Positions 26,304 through 35,988 are shown, numbered from the stretch's first letter. The stretch: 63,434 nucleotides of DNA from Methylophaga sp. UBA3192 (GCA_002363955.1 DEXE01000006.1:763832-827265); one strand, 5' to 3'. A program made the numbers and translations. The notes: generated from the letters alone by a model not told the origin.

Positions 26304-28016
26304 ATGCGTACTTCGAAGCTGCTTATTTCCACCTTAAAAGAAACCCCTGCAGACGCCGAAATCGTCAGCCATCAACTGATGCTTCGTGCCGGGTTAATAC
26401 GCCGACTCGCATCTGGTCTGTATACCTGGTTGCCGATGGGCTTGCGGGTGTTGCGTAAAACTGAAGCCATCGTACGTGAGGAAATGAATAAAGCCGGTGC
26501 TCAGGAAGTATTGATGCCTTCAGTACAACCTGCTGAACTCTGGCAGGAAAGTCAGCGCTGGGAGAAATATGGTCCTGAATTATTACGTATTACCGATCGC
26601 CATCAACGTGAATTCTGCTACGGTCCGACTCACGAGGAAGTCATTACTGATCTGGTACGTCAGGAAATTCGCAGTTACAAGCAATTACCAGTCAATTTCT
26701 ATCAAATCCAGACCAAATTCCGTGATGAGATTCGTCCACGCTTTGGTTTAATGCGTGCCCGCGAATTCCTGATGAAAGATGCGTATTCCTTCCATGTGGA
26801 TCAAGCCTCTTTGCAGCAAACCTATGATGATATGTATGCAACTTACACCCGTATTTTCCAGCGAATCGGTTTGAACTTCAGAGCCGTACTCGCTGATACA
26901 GGCAGTATTGGCGGTAATGCGTCACATGAATTCCACGTGTTGGCCAGCTCCGGTGAAGATGCCATTGCCTTCAGCAATGCCAGTGACTACGCCGCCAATG
27001 TTGAATTGGCTGAAGCAGTGAAACCTACCGGTGCTCGTCCTGCGGCATCTGCCCCCATGCAAACCGTTGATACTCCCCACAAACATACCATTGAAGATGT
27101 CAGTGCTTTTTTGAAGGTATCGGCTGCACAATGTCTGAAAACGTTATTGGTTGAAGGAGCGGCTAAAAACAGTGTTGTCGCTTTGGTATTACGTGGCGAT
27201 CATGAACTCAATGAAATCAAGGCAGAAAAACATCCCTTAATTGCAGCGCCATTAACCTTTGTCACCCCGGAACAGGTACATGAAACCACCGGTGCCAATA
27301 TCGGTTCTATCGGACCAGTCGGGCTGACGATTCCAATGGTGGTTGATCATGCGGCTGCACATATCGCTGATTTTGTCTGCGGTGCCAATGAAGATGAAAA
27401 ACATCTGACCGGCGTAAATTGGGGTCGTGACTGCCCGGAACCCGAAACCGCTGACTTACGCAATGTGGTTGCCGGAGATCCGAGTCCGGATGGTCAGGGA
27501 ACACTGGAAATTGCCCGCGGTATTGAAGTAGGACATATCTTCCAGCTCGGCGAAAACTACAGCAGCAAATTGAATGCTGTGGTGTTAACCGAAACCGGAC
27601 AATCCCAGGTGATTACTATGGGCTGTTATGGCATTGGGGTTTCCCGAGTGGTGGCCGCAACCATTGAACAGAATAACGACGAAAATGGCATTATCTGGCC
27701 ACAAGCCATTGCACCATTTGAAGTGGTATTGGTACCGGTCAATGCACATAAATCACAACGGGTTCGCGATGAAGCGGAAAAAATCTACCAGCAATTACTC
27801 GCTGCCGGTATTGATGTCTTACTCGATGATCGTGGACTTCGTCCAGGCGTGGCATTTGCTGATATGGAGCTTATTGGTATTCCACATCGCCTTATTCTTG
27901 GTGAGCGTGGACTAGATAACGGTGTGATTGAATATAAACACCGTGCGTCCGGCGAAGCGGATGAATTTGTTTTAAATGATGTAGTGGCCGCCATCCAACA
28001 GAAGTTAGCACTTTAA
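26304..28016 (+). CDS. proS: Prolyl-tRNA synthetase (bacterial type)
   Basis: A 570-residue class II synthetase of the long bacterial form. It starts MRTSKLLISTLKETPADAEI; motif 2 contains KFRDEIRPRFGLMRAREFLM in the region of residues 138-157, motif 3 is GCYGIGVSRVVAATIEQ, and the editing (INS/YbaK-like) domain is inserted at about residues 225-385. The anticodon-binding domain (VVLVPVN, LLDDRGLRPGVAFADMELIG) closes the protein. AGGAA lies 12 bases before the ATG. The fumarase gene begins two bases after its stop. Confidence 0.96.
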   Translation: MRTSKLLISTLKETPADAEIVSHQLMLRAGLIRRLASGLYTWLPMGLRVLRKTEAIVREEMNKAGAQEVLMPSVQPAELWQESQRWEKYGPELLRITDRHQREFCYGPTHEEVITDLVRQEIRSYKQLPVNFYQIQTKFRDEIRPRFGLMRAREFLMKDAYSFHVDQASLQQTYDDMYATYTRIFQRIGLNFRAVLADTGSIGGNASHEFHVLASSGEDAIAFSNASDYAANVELAEAVKPTGARPAASAPMQTVDTPHKHTIEDVSAFLKVSAAQCLKTLLVEGAAKNSVVALVLRGDHELNEIKAEKHPLIAAPLTFVTPEQVHETTGANIGSIGPVGLTIPMVVDHAAAHIADFVCGANEDEKHLTGVNWGRDCPEPETADLRNVVAGDPSPDGQGTLEIARGIEVGHIFQLGENYSSKLNAVVLTETGQSQVITMGCYGIGVSRVVAATIEQNNDENGIIWPQAIAPFEVVLVPVNAHKSQRVRDEAEKIYQQLLAAGIDVLLDDRGLRPGVAFADMELIGIPHRLILGERGLDNGVIEYKHRASGEADEFVLNDVVAAIQQKLAL

Positions 28017-28018
28017 AA

Positions 28019-29548
28019 ATGACGGTGATTCGCCAACAGGACTTTATACAAAGCATCGCTGATGCCTTGCAGTTTATTGCCAATTATCATCCCAGAGATT
28101 TTATTGATGCGATGAGCAAAGCCTATGAACGTGAGCAATCAGCTGCTGCAAAAGATGCTATAGCGCAAATTCTGGTGAACTCACGCATGTGCGCCGAAAA
28201 CAATCGGCCAATTTGTCAGGATACCGGCATTGTGAATATCTTTCTCAAGGTTGGTATGCAAGTGCAATGGGAGACCGACCAAAGCCTGGAAGAGATGGTG
28301 AATGAAGGCGTTCGTCAGGCCTATCAACATCCGGATAATGTGCTGCGTGCGTCTATCGTTACCGATCCCCTTGGCAGTCGTAAAAATACTGGTGATAACA
28401 CACCGGCGGTGATTTATACCGAACTGGTTCCCGGCGACAAGATAGAAATTGATATTGCCGCCAAAGGCGGTGGCAGCGAAAACAAAGCCAAATTCACCAT
28501 CCTGAACCCCAGTGACAGTCTGCTGGATTGGGTACTGGAAACCGTGCCCAAAATGGGTGCCGGATGGTGTCCACCGGGTATGCTGGGTATTGGCATTGGT
28601 GGCACAGCCGAAAAAGCCATGCTGATGGCCAAACAAAGCCTGATGGAAGATATTGATATTCAGGATTTGATTGAACGTGGGCCGCAAACCGCCACTGAAA
28701 AATTACGTGTTGAGTTATATGAAAAGGTCAACAGCCTGGGCATTGGCGCACAAGGCTTAGGTGGACTGACGACCGTTCTGGATATCAAAATCAAAGATTA
28801 TCCCACCCACGCAGCCTCCTTACCGGTAGCGATGATTCCTAACTGTGCTGCTACACGTCATGTGCATTTCACCCTGGACGGATCTGGCCCGGCAACGTTC
28901 ACTCCGCCCTCCTTAAATGACTGGCCAGAAATCACCTGGCAGGCCGCTGAAAACACCCGACATATTAATCTTGATACCGTGACGCATGGTGAGATTAAAC
29001 AATGGCAACCGGGTGATACGTTATTGCTGACCGGCCATTTTTTAACCGGTCGCGATGCCGCTCATAAAAAAATAGCCGACCTGTTGGATCGAGGCGAACC
29101 CTTACCTGAAGGCCTGGATTTTCATAATCGATTTATTTATTACGTCGGGCCAGTAGACCCGGTGAAAAATGAAATTGTCGGTCCTGCCGGCCCCACCACC
29201 GCAACCAGGATGGATAAATTTACTGAAACCATGCTGGCTAAAACCGGTCTGTTAGGCATGATAGGTAAAGCCGAGCGTGGTGAACAAACGGTTGATTTGA
29301 TTAAACAATATCAATCTACCTATCTGATTGCCGTGGGCGGCGCTGCTTATCTGGTATCGAAAGCGATTAAATCTTCTCGATTGGTCGCTTTTGAAGAGCT
29401 CGGCATGGAAGCCATTCGTGAGTTCTATGTTGAGAATATGCCGGTCACTGTAGCAGTGGATAGCCAAGGCCGGTCAGTACATCAAACCGGTCCTCAAGAG
29501 TGGCAGCAGAAAATCGCTGGCATTCCCATTAAAACGATAACAACTTAG
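28019..29548 (+). CDS. fumA: Fumarate hydratase, class I (iron-sulfur)
   Basis: A 509-residue oxygen-sensitive [4Fe-4S] fumarase of the FumA/FumB type, for the citric acid cycle. The N-terminal domain has MCAENNRPICQDTGIVNIF with one cluster cysteine, GGSENKAKF, WCPPGMLGIGIGGTAEKAM and AALPVAMIPNCAATRH-like sequence (VAMIPNCAATRHVHF). The C-terminal beta-domain contains HKKIADLLDRGEPLP and GPAGPTTATRMDKF. Symbol is by family, since FumA and FumB cannot be separated by eye. Translational proximity to proS suggests co-transcription. Confidence 0.93.
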   Translation: MTVIRQQDFIQSIADALQFIANYHPRDFIDAMSKAYEREQSAAAKDAIAQILVNSRMCAENNRPICQDTGIVNIFLKVGMQVQWETDQSLEEMVNEGVRQAYQHPDNVLRASIVTDPLGSRKNTGDNTPAVIYTELVPGDKIEIDIAAKGGGSENKAKFTILNPSDSLLDWVLETVPKMGAGWCPPGMLGIGIGGTAEKAMLMAKQSLMEDIDIQDLIERGPQTATEKLRVELYEKVNSLGIGAQGLGGLTTVLDIKIKDYPTHAASLPVAMIPNCAATRHVHFTLDGSGPATFTPPSLNDWPEITWQAAENTRHINLDTVTHGEIKQWQPGDTLLLTGHFLTGRDAAHKKIADLLDRGEPLPEGLDFHNRFIYYVGPVDPVKNEIVGPAGPTTATRMDKFTETMLAKTGLLGMIGKAERGEQTVDLIKQYQSTYLIAVGGAAYLVSKAIKSSRLVAFEELGMEAIREFYVENMPVTVAVDSQGRSVHQTGPQEWQQKIAGIPIKTITT

Positions 29549-29558
29549 AGAAATTATT

Positions 29559-30011
29559 ATGGGCATTGCAATAAGTTTACATTTACTGGCTTCGGTCATT
29601 TGGGTAGGCGGACTATTTTTCGCCTTTATGTTTTTACGCCCCGTCGCGGCTACCATGCTTGAACCAGAGCAACGTTTTCCACTTTGGGCGAGTGTATTTA
29701 AACGTTTTTTCCCATGGGTTTGGGCATCCATTGTCACCATCCTGGTTACCGGGTTTGGCATGCTGTTTATGATGGGCGGCATGGGCGGTGTCGGTGTTCA
29801 TGTACATATCATGTTATTACTCGGAATATTTATGATTCTATTGTTCCTGCATGTGTTTTTTAACCCATTCAGAAAACTTAAATGGGCTGTTGCCGAACAC
29901 GACTGGATAGCCTCAGCCAATGAACTGGATAAAATTCGTAAATTTGTTCGAGCAAATCTCATTCTAGGGTTAATTGTGATTGTCATTGGCTCGGCTGGAC
30001 GCTATTTTTAG
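29559..30011 (+). CDS. CopD-like four-helix membrane protein
   Basis: 150 residues with four hydrophobic helices. The first, LHLLASVIWVGGLFFAFMFL, carries the histidine and the WVGG motif seen in CopD-family and related heme-binding membrane proteins; another conserved-looking histidine pair is in VGVHVHIMLLLG. Such proteins have been linked to copper or heme, but no copper genes are nearby. It follows the fumarase by ten bases and precedes a lytic transglycosylase by five. Confidence 0.75.
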   Translation: MGIAISLHLLASVIWVGGLFFAFMFLRPVAATMLEPEQRFPLWASVFKRFFPWVWASIVTILVTGFGMLFMMGGMGGVGVHVHIMLLLGIFMILLFLHVFFNPFRKLKWAVAEHDWIASANELDKIRKFVRANLILGLIVIVIGSAGRYF

Positions 30012-30016
30012 ATCCT

Positions 30017-30718
30017 ATGATTGCTAAGCATTTTTATATTCCACTGTGTTCACTGCTGTTAACCAGCAGTGTGCTGGCCAATGATATTAAGCAGGTTCGC
30101 AATAGCGATGGCGTGGTGGAATTTACGAATGCCGATATAGATGTACGCAAACCGACGTCGATTAACAGTAATAAAACCATTATTTATAAGTCACTTTCCA
30201 ATGATGGTGAAAGCTTCAGCTTTTCCGATCAAAGACCGATAAATGGTGAGTTCGAGGTGCTGGCTTATGATTGTTACGCCTGTAATCCGACCTCCAAGAT
30301 CAATTGGCATACCATCAGCCTGAATACTTCCGATTATGCTGATACCGTTAAAACCATGGCGGGTAAGTACAAAGTAGATGCAGCGCTTGTGCGTGCGGTA
30401 ATCCATGCTGAATCGGCGTTTAATGCCAAAGCACTTTCCAAAAAAGGGGCACAAGGGCTGATGCAACTGATGCCCGGAACCGCTAAGGATCTCGGTGTCA
30501 CCAATGCGTTTGACGTGCAGCAGAATATTGAAGGTGGCGTGAAATATCTGTCGGGATTACTTGATACCTTCAACGGCGATATCAAATTGGCTACAGCGGC
30601 TTATAACGCCGGTCCAGGTGCAGTGAAACGTTACAAAGGAATCCCTCCCTTTGCCGAGACAGAAGTGTATGTTGAACGTGTTGGGATTTTGCATCAGCGA
30701 TATGGGCAGGAAGGATAA
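30017..30718 (+). CDS. Secreted lytic transglycosylase (SLT domain)
   Basis: 233 residues with a signal peptide (1-21, ending VLA). The SLT domain occupies about residues 110-225: the catalytic glutamate is in VIHAESAFNAKA, followed by GAQGLMQLMPGTAKDLGV, NIEGGVKYL and AYNAGPGAVKRY, all diagnostic. Before it, a segment begins IKQVRNSDGVVEFTNADI, similar to the DUF4124-like leader of many such enzymes, and there is a DCYAC pair that could form a disulfide. Role: cleavage of peptidoglycan in the periplasm. Confidence 0.93.
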   Translation: MIAKHFYIPLCSLLLTSSVLANDIKQVRNSDGVVEFTNADIDVRKPTSINSNKTIIYKSLSNDGESFSFSDQRPINGEFEVLAYDCYACNPTSKINWHTISLNTSDYADTVKTMAGKYKVDAALVRAVIHAESAFNAKALSKKGAQGLMQLMPGTAKDLGVTNAFDVQQNIEGGVKYLSGLLDTFNGDIKLATAAYNAGPGAVKRYKGIPPFAETEVYVERVGILHQRYGQEG

Positions 30719-30779
30719 TTCATTCAACTTAATTTGATCTATTCTTCTCTATTGCCGGTATTAATCAGGGATCGACTGT

Positions 30780-31496
30780 TTGTCTAATTTTGCCTTATTT
30801 CGAAAACGACCAATATGGTTTCCCACACTCTGGGGAAGTTTGCTTATTTTATTGTTGCTGACACTTGGCAGCCTGTATTTTTTAAAACAGTTGGCCGTTA
30901 TCCTCGCTCCCAATCAGCCCGCCGCTGATCGCACTTACCTGGTGGTGGAAGGCTGGCAGGATGAAAACAGCCTGTTATCTGCCTTGGCCATGTTTCATTC
31001 AGAAGAATATCAATACATGATTACTACTGGCGGACCTAATGATCGTTTTGTAAATCCAGCCCATGCCTCGTATGCAGAGCAGGCCGGCGATTTCATGCAG
31101 ACCCAGGGATTGTCTGCAGAGCAACTGATCGTGATACCGGCCCCCGAATCGGCTCAGGAACGTACTTATCTGAGTGCCGTTATGGTCAGGGATTGGTTCA
31201 CTTTACATGGTGTAACACTAACCGAACTAAATGTGCATACCAGCCATGTACATGCCAGGCGCACCCGCAGTTTGTATCAACAGGCCTTTCCTGATGTTAA
31301 CGTTGGTATTTATGCCGCCGCACCACATAATTTTGAGCTTAAACAATGGTGGAAAAGCAGTGATGGCGCAAAATCAGTCATAACAGAATTGATTGGTAAT
31401 TTTTGGGTAGCGTGTTGTTTTCAGCCAGGTGAGCCCGGTTCACATTATGAAAAATGGGCTGTCGAGAGTAACCGAACGACATCAGACATTCGGTAA
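30780..31496 (+). CDS. DUF218 / YdcF-SanA-like membrane-anchored protein
   Basis: 238 residues. The frame begins at a TTG (30780) with AGGGA eight bases upstream, a good site, so I accept the TTG. One N-terminal membrane helix (about residues 15-40) is followed by the DUF218 fold: TYLVVEGWQDENSL, the MITTGGP motif, ERTYLSAVMVRDWF and HTSHVHARRTRSLYQQAF. Family members are linked with envelope barrier functions and vancomycin sensitivity in enterics, but the reaction is unknown. It overlaps the convergent aspartic-protease gene by 15 bp. Confidence 0.8.
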   Translation: MSNFALFRKRPIWFPTLWGSLLILLLLTLGSLYFLKQLAVILAPNQPAADRTYLVVEGWQDENSLLSALAMFHSEEYQYMITTGGPNDRFVNPAHASYAEQAGDFMQTQGLSAEQLIVIPAPESAQERTYLSAVMVRDWFTLHGVTLTELNVHTSHVHARRTRSLYQQAFPDVNVGIYAAAPHNFELKQWWKSSDGAKSVITELIGNFWVACCFQPGEPGSHYEKWAVESNRTTSDIR

Positions 31497-32006
31497 TCGC
31501 AACGTTAGTGTCCCCTCGCGCTGGGTCATATCAAGATGTTTCATAAAGCTCATTCCCAGCAATACAATATCATCAGACATATGTGGATTAATATGCGCCC
31601 GAATGTGTTGCAGCTTTATCGCTCCCAGCTGCACGGTCTCTAATTCCGTAGCATAAACGGGTACAACCCCATTTGCGGTATTCACCATGGCCTGGCGCCC
31701 CTGCTTCAAACCTGCTTTCCTGGCGATTCCTGCAGGCACACTGATATTGGTCGCCCCGGTATCCAGCAAAAAGGTCACTTCATGGCCATTGATAAACCCC
31801 GGAGCAACATAATGTCCGGCCTGATTTCTCAATAGCACGACATCTGAGCCCAGACCGGCATCCATTTCCACCAGATGCCGGTTAGGGTTATGTTTCTGTT
31901 CAATGAAACCATTAAAAAACAATGTCAGTGACCCCATTAATAACAACCAGAAAATAATGGTAAATGCTTTTGACGAGCCTTGTTGATGTGCGGGATTCAT
32001 TTTCAT
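31482..32006 (-). CDS. Membrane-anchored retropepsin-like aspartic protease (clan AA, TIGR02281 type)
   Basis: 174 residues with one N-terminal membrane helix (about 15-32). The periplasmic part holds the single catalytic motif FLLDTGATNISVP at about residues 79-91 and the second retropepsin hallmark VLLGMSFMKHLDM, as in the TIGR02281 family, which must dimerise to form an active site. Substrate unknown. It is transcribed alone, divergent from the DUF533 gene and convergent with the DUF218 gene. Confidence 0.88.
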   Translation of the reverse strand: MKMNPAHQQGSSKAFTIIFWLLLMGSLTLFFNGFIEQKHNPNRHLVEMDAGLGSDVVLLRNQAGHYVAPGFINGHEVTFLLDTGATNISVPAGIARKAGLKQGRQAMVNTANGVVPVYATELETVQLGAIKLQHIRAHINPHMSDDIVLLGMSFMKHLDMTQREGTLTLRLPNV

Positions 32007-32111
32007 TTAAGCTATTTCAGTTAAGGTAAAACCATTTCAGTATAACGACTGTCAGAATGACATTATGCAAGCAAGTAGCTCAAATTACATCCAAGTTGGA
32101 GACATTGGCAA

Positions 32112-32792
32112 ATGAACACACGCAGTCTGATGGATAAACTTTTACAATCTGGTCAGCAATTTCTCGATAAACAAAATAATGGTTCCAGCAGTGGTGACAA
32201 TAAAATAGGTCAGTTTTTAACGGGTGCGGGTGGCGGTGCTTTAGCGGGAACAGCGGTGGGGCTGCTGCTTGGCAATAAAAAAGCACGCAAAATGGGTGGC
32301 AGTGTACTCAAATACGGTGGTGTAGCAGCGCTGGGGGCTGTTGCATTTAAAGCCTATCAGAACTGGCAGCAAAATAACCTGCAAACAGCACCACAAGCCA
32401 CGCCACAAACCATAGACAAGTTACCCGCAGCAGAGGCTGAACGTCACAGTCAGGTCATTCTGCAAGCCATGATCGGGGCCGCCAAGGCGGATGGACATAT
32501 CGATGATCAGGAGCGTCTGTTAATTGATCAGCAAATTGCTGAATATACCGATGATTCCGAATTACAAAAATGGATAGATTCAGAGTTAAAAAAGCCGGTC
32601 AACCCGGTTGAAATTGCCAGGTTAGCGTCAACTCAGGAAATGGCTGCTGAAATGTATCTCGCCAGTTTGATCATGATTGATGAAGATAGCTTTATGGAAA
32701 AAGCATATCTGGATGAACTGGCGCGTCAGCTAAATCTCGATGAAGCATTAAAAGCTGAAATCCATCAGGCTAAAAATAACGCTGTCTCATGA
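32112..32792 (+). CDS. DUF533 (YebE-like) inner-membrane protein with TerB-like domain
   Basis: 226 residues. The glycine-rich hydrophobic stretch GAGGGALAGTAVGLLLG (about 35-51) and GGVAALGAVAFKAYQNW (about 71-87) are typical of DUF533. The C-terminal half is an all-helical TerB-like domain with acidic pairs that could bind metal (AMIGAAKADGHIDDQE and IDEDSFMEKAYLDELARQLN). GGAGA lies nine bases before the ATG. Family function unknown; in enterics yebE is part of envelope-stress regulons. Confidence 0.85.
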   Translation: MNTRSLMDKLLQSGQQFLDKQNNGSSSGDNKIGQFLTGAGGGALAGTAVGLLLGNKKARKMGGSVLKYGGVAALGAVAFKAYQNWQQNNLQTAPQATPQTIDKLPAAEAERHSQVILQAMIGAAKADGHIDDQERLLIDQQIAEYTDDSELQKWIDSELKKPVNPVEIARLASTQEMAAEMYLASLIMIDEDSFMEKAYLDELARQLNLDEALKAEIHQAKNNAVS

Positions 32793-32804
32793 TATGCTTT
32801 GCGC

Positions 32805-34376
32805 ATGTCATTTTTACCCTCGCTGTTTTTCATGTTGCTGGGCAGCAGTTTTGCCCAGTCAACAACCCTCTTTGATACTGTCTCAGTTGAAACAGTTGAT
32901 GCAGAACTGACCACTGGAAATTGTACTGACTGTAATCTGTCTGAACAGGCTAAATGGTATTTCAACAATGAAATTATCGCTCCCCTCCCTACCCCCGCTT
33001 CATCATTAGTCAAGCTGCCAGAATGGTTGGAAAAACAATCTGAAATCAACGATGACATCGCCGTCTGGATAGCTTCCCCAGATTTAATAGAGTCTGCACA
33101 GCTCGATGCTTCAGGCCAACTCATCAGCATAAAAGATGGGAAAAAAGTCCCATTTAAAACCGTTAAGCAAATCCCTCAGAACCAGTCATTCTGGAATCAG
33201 GATACCACCGCATTTTTTAACCAACGTGATATACGCCTACGCGGCGAATGGATCGACAACAAGTTTATAGCCCGCACGGTCTGGCCGCTGGATTTTGTCA
33301 TTACCAACTTTCAGTTACTCCCCCTAAATGCAGATGAAGACTTACAAACCCTGATTCAGGCAGATGATGGTGGCGTACGGCAACCACATCAAAGCCGGTT
33401 ATTATGGGAACGCACCCCCGGCTCTGCCATGGGTGCTGCCGGAAAACCGGTTTTTGGACTGATGCTGAATGGTGCTCAGGGTGATGATCATGAAGCACTT
33501 GCAGGTCATTTCGCCGTAATCACCGGACAATTTAACACTGATGGCAGCTATCATGACTGGCTGGTGAATAATTTCTATAACCTTGATGTGATCAGTGAAA
33601 AAGGTATTCTTGCGGCCGTCACCCCGATGGATAATTACCTGGCGGATCTTAATGCAGGACAGAATTATTATCGCCCATCCTACATGCTGGTGGCCACGCT
33701 TAAAAACGGCCAGGCAGCCACCGAGTTTCAGCAATCAATTAATCAGGTAATGAACTATTTTTACCGGCATGAATTTCTCTATAACCATGCTGGTGCCAAT
33801 TGCACTGGTATCAGCATCGATACCTTACGGGCCTTAGGCTGGGAAGTACCTGAGCGGGGCATAAATGGTTATGTACAGGCTATCGGAGCCTATTTTTATA
33901 CGGTCATTACCGAAATGGATTTGGACGCTGCCAGACAAATTTATGACTATCTCATCACTGAAACAACTCGGCTGTTACCCGCAGTAGCATTTGATGCCAT
34001 TGGCGAAGATTTAATCCGTTTGACTGCCACTAAACCACCCCGCTCACTGACACCCTACGAACAAACACTTGCAGATTCAATTGAAGCCATCTGGTTTGTC
34101 CGGATTCCACAAATCCCATCAAGCCGAGTATCAGGAGATGCACCAGTGTATAGCTTTAGCGAATATCTGGAAACGGCACCAGATGATCGCGATGAGTGGG
34201 TCACTATTGAATTGGCAACACGTGATATGCCTCAATCATTAAAACAACAAGAACCAGTGAATCCACGCCCCTCGCCAATTCCCTGGCCTATCATATTGAT
34301 TTTATTTGGTCTTTCCAGCTTTATTGCTCTGTCATTACGCTGGATGTTCAACAAAAGCATTAGTTCGTTAGATTAG
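32805..34376 (+). CDS. Secreted, C-terminally anchored protein of unknown function; possible permuted papain-like hydrolase
   Basis: 523 residues from the ATG at 32805; a TTG two codons earlier is in frame, and neither has a clear ribosome site. A signal peptide (1-18, ending SFA) and a C-terminal membrane helix (about residues 492-512, with a basic tail) place the body in the periplasm. I do not recognise the family. Two blocks stand out: GHFAVITG with His235 and GANCTGISIDTLRALGW with Cys333. A histidine block followed by an Asn-Cys helix is the order seen in circularly permuted papain-like folds (NlpC/P60-LRAT, YiiX, DUF4105), so a thiol hydrolase or amidase is possible. A CTDC pair sits near residues 40-43. 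It follows the DUF533 gene by 12 bp and overlaps the convergent CNNM gene by 17 bp. Confidence 0.8.
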   Translation: MSFLPSLFFMLLGSSFAQSTTLFDTVSVETVDAELTTGNCTDCNLSEQAKWYFNNEIIAPLPTPASSLVKLPEWLEKQSEINDDIAVWIASPDLIESAQLDASGQLISIKDGKKVPFKTVKQIPQNQSFWNQDTTAFFNQRDIRLRGEWIDNKFIARTVWPLDFVITNFQLLPLNADEDLQTLIQADDGGVRQPHQSRLLWERTPGSAMGAAGKPVFGLMLNGAQGDDHEALAGHFAVITGQFNTDGSYHDWLVNNFYNLDVISEKGILAAVTPMDNYLADLNAGQNYYRPSYMLVATLKNGQAATEFQQSINQVMNYFYRHEFLYNHAGANCTGISIDTLRALGWEVPERGINGYVQAIGAYFYTVITEMDLDAARQIYDYLITETTRLLPAVAFDAIGEDLIRLTATKPPRSLTPYEQTLADSIEAIWFVRIPQIPSSRVSGDAPVYSFSEYLETAPDDRDEWVTIELATRDMPQSLKQQEPVNPRPSPIPWPIILILFGLSSFIALSLRWMFNKSISSLD

Positions 34377-35388
34377 GCGTATTACGCTGGCGTTTTTCCC
34401 ACAGTTTTTTGGCGTAACGACGCATGTTTGGAATATCATCCGTTTCATCCATAATGGATTTTCCGATAATCGTTTCAAAAATATCTTCCATGGTCACAAG
34501 ACCTAACCAGCTTCCGTACTCGTCATAAACAATTGCCATATGCTGGCGTTCTTTCATTAACAAAGTCATGACCGATTCAACATCTTTCTGATCAGTCACC
34601 ACTACAATCGGTTTCATGACATCAGAAACTTTCGTAGTACTATCCGCCCCAATAACATCGCGTCGGAAAATCACGCCTAATGGCGACTCATTTGTATCAA
34701 GAACCGGATAGCGAGAAAATTGTCCCTCTTGCGAGCGTTTGATGAATTCCGCAATGGTTTCATCCGGACCAACATATTCGGAGACAGTTCGAGGAGTCAT
34801 AATGTCTCTTGTGCGGATTTCATGTAAATCCAGAATATTGGCAATAACGCGTGACTCATCTTCGTCCAGCTCCCCTAACTCATGTCCAAGAGAGGTCATC
34901 GCTTTGATTTCAAGACGAATATCACCCTGCTGTTCTTTGCCGCCGATCAATTTCATCATCTGATCTGACACCCAGATAAAAGGTTTTAACATCCAGATCA
35001 TGGCATTTAAAATCGGGGGCAAGATGGGGGCCAAACTCCGCCAATATTTTGCACCAATTGTTTTAGGCAGAATTTCTGAAAGTATGAGAATCAATAGCGT
35101 CATAATTACTGAGGCAATACCGAGATAGCCATTACCAAAAACCACGGTTACCTGTGCACCAACGCCTAATGCGCCTACCGTATGCGCGACTGTATTCAGC
35201 GTCAGAATAGCGGCTAGAGGCTGATCGATTTTATCTTTAAGCCGGTTAAGCTGTTTGTAAAGCTTAGGTTTATGCTCTTTCTGCTGGGCAATATAACTAG
35301 GAGTGACAGATAGTAATGCCGCTTCGAGAATAGAACAAACAAATGAGACAAGAATTGAAAGTACCGCAAAAGCGATAAGTAAAGTCAT
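34360..35388 (-). CDS. CNNM/CBS-domain transporter (hemolysin C-like, without CorC domain)
   Basis: 342 residues. The N-terminal CNNM (DUF21) domain has three or four membrane segments with SILEAALLSVTPSY and SEILPKTIGAKYW, both typical. A CBS pair follows (about residues 195-320: IRTRDIMTPRTV, HMAIVYDEYGSWLGLVTMED). The CorC_HlyC domain usual in longer members is absent. Homologues are tied to Mg2+ or Co2+ export or sodium-coupled Mg2+ movement; the cargo here is not proven. Overlaps the preceding unknown gene tail-to-tail. Confidence 0.88.
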   Translation of the reverse strand: MTLLIAFAVLSILVSFVCSILEAALLSVTPSYIAQQKEHKPKLYKQLNRLKDKIDQPLAAILTLNTVAHTVGALGVGAQVTVVFGNGYLGIASVIMTLLILILSEILPKTIGAKYWRSLAPILPPILNAMIWMLKPFIWVSDQMMKLIGGKEQQGDIRLEIKAMTSLGHELGELDEDESRVIANILDLHEIRTRDIMTPRTVSEYVGPDETIAEFIKRSQEGQFSRYPVLDTNESPLGVIFRRDVIGADSTTKVSDVMKPIVVVTDQKDVESVMTLLMKERQHMAIVYDEYGSWLGLVTMEDIFETIIGKSIMDETDDIPNMRRYAKKLWEKRQRNTPNLTN

Positions 35389-35460
35389 TAGGGTTAACAG
35401 CTCCAGTTACAGGGGACAGTCATAATACACTGGACATAAATTACTGTATATCAATACTAT

Positions 35461-35988
35461 TCAGCGAAAATAAAAGCCTGCATTAACCATCACGCCTGCA
35501 GCAGCAAACGGCACAACTTCAAGGTTTACCCTGCGATGCTGAACACCGAAAGCCGGTAAAATGACCGGTGCAACGCCCAGATCATTCAAAGGAATTTTAT
35601 CTCTGTATTCCCCGCGATAGCCATACAAAAGCCCGGCGGTCAGTTTGGCATAAGCTTTGGTATTTTCACCTAAGTCATAATCGTAGCGACCGCCGCCATA
35701 AAGATAGAGCGTCTGCTGGTCATAACTGTTTTTAAACGTCGCAGCACCTGCCAGCCAGCGGACATCATCACGCCAACTGGCTTGATTCGGAACAACAAAA
35801 AGCTTCACCTCATCATTGAAATAATATTCAAGATTGAACAGCTTTTGATGATTATTATGATCCGGCTCCGGATTATAATGCTTCGTCCATAATGAGGTCT
35901 GCAGTAACAACTCATCCCCATCAGTAAAAATCCCATTCGCATGAACAGGGTTTATCAAAATCAAACAAAGCATTAATAGTTTTTTCAT
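35461..35988 (-). CDS. Small outer-membrane beta-barrel protein
   Basis: 175 residues from the ATG at 35988; a GTG at 36006, touching the ATPase stop codon, is an alternative. A signal peptide ends at about residue 18 (VHA). The rest alternates polar and aromatic residues in about eight strands (LWTKHYNPEPDHN, LYLYGGGRYDYDL, KLTAGLLYGYRGEYRD), and the chain ends in AGFYFR, close to the aromatic end signal of barrels. It resembles small barrels often annotated, without proof, as glycerol-3-phosphate transporters or PagP-like proteins. It follows the P-type ATPase gene with no gap. Confidence 0.7.
   Translation of the reverse strand: MKKLLMLCLILINPVHANGIFTDGDELLLQTSLWTKHYNPEPDHNNHQKLFNLEYYFNDEVKLFVVPNQASWRDDVRWLAGAATFKNSYDQQTLYLYGGGRYDYDLGENTKAYAKLTAGLLYGYRGEYRDKIPLNDLGVAPVILPAFGVQHRRVNLEVVPFAAAGVMVNAGFYFR

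Noticed and set aside
35440..35465. LexA-like site (ctgtatat...cag) upstream of the small beta-barrel stop
   Set aside because: Spacing between CTG and CAG is 15 rather than 10 bases, and it lies at the 3' side of the genes.
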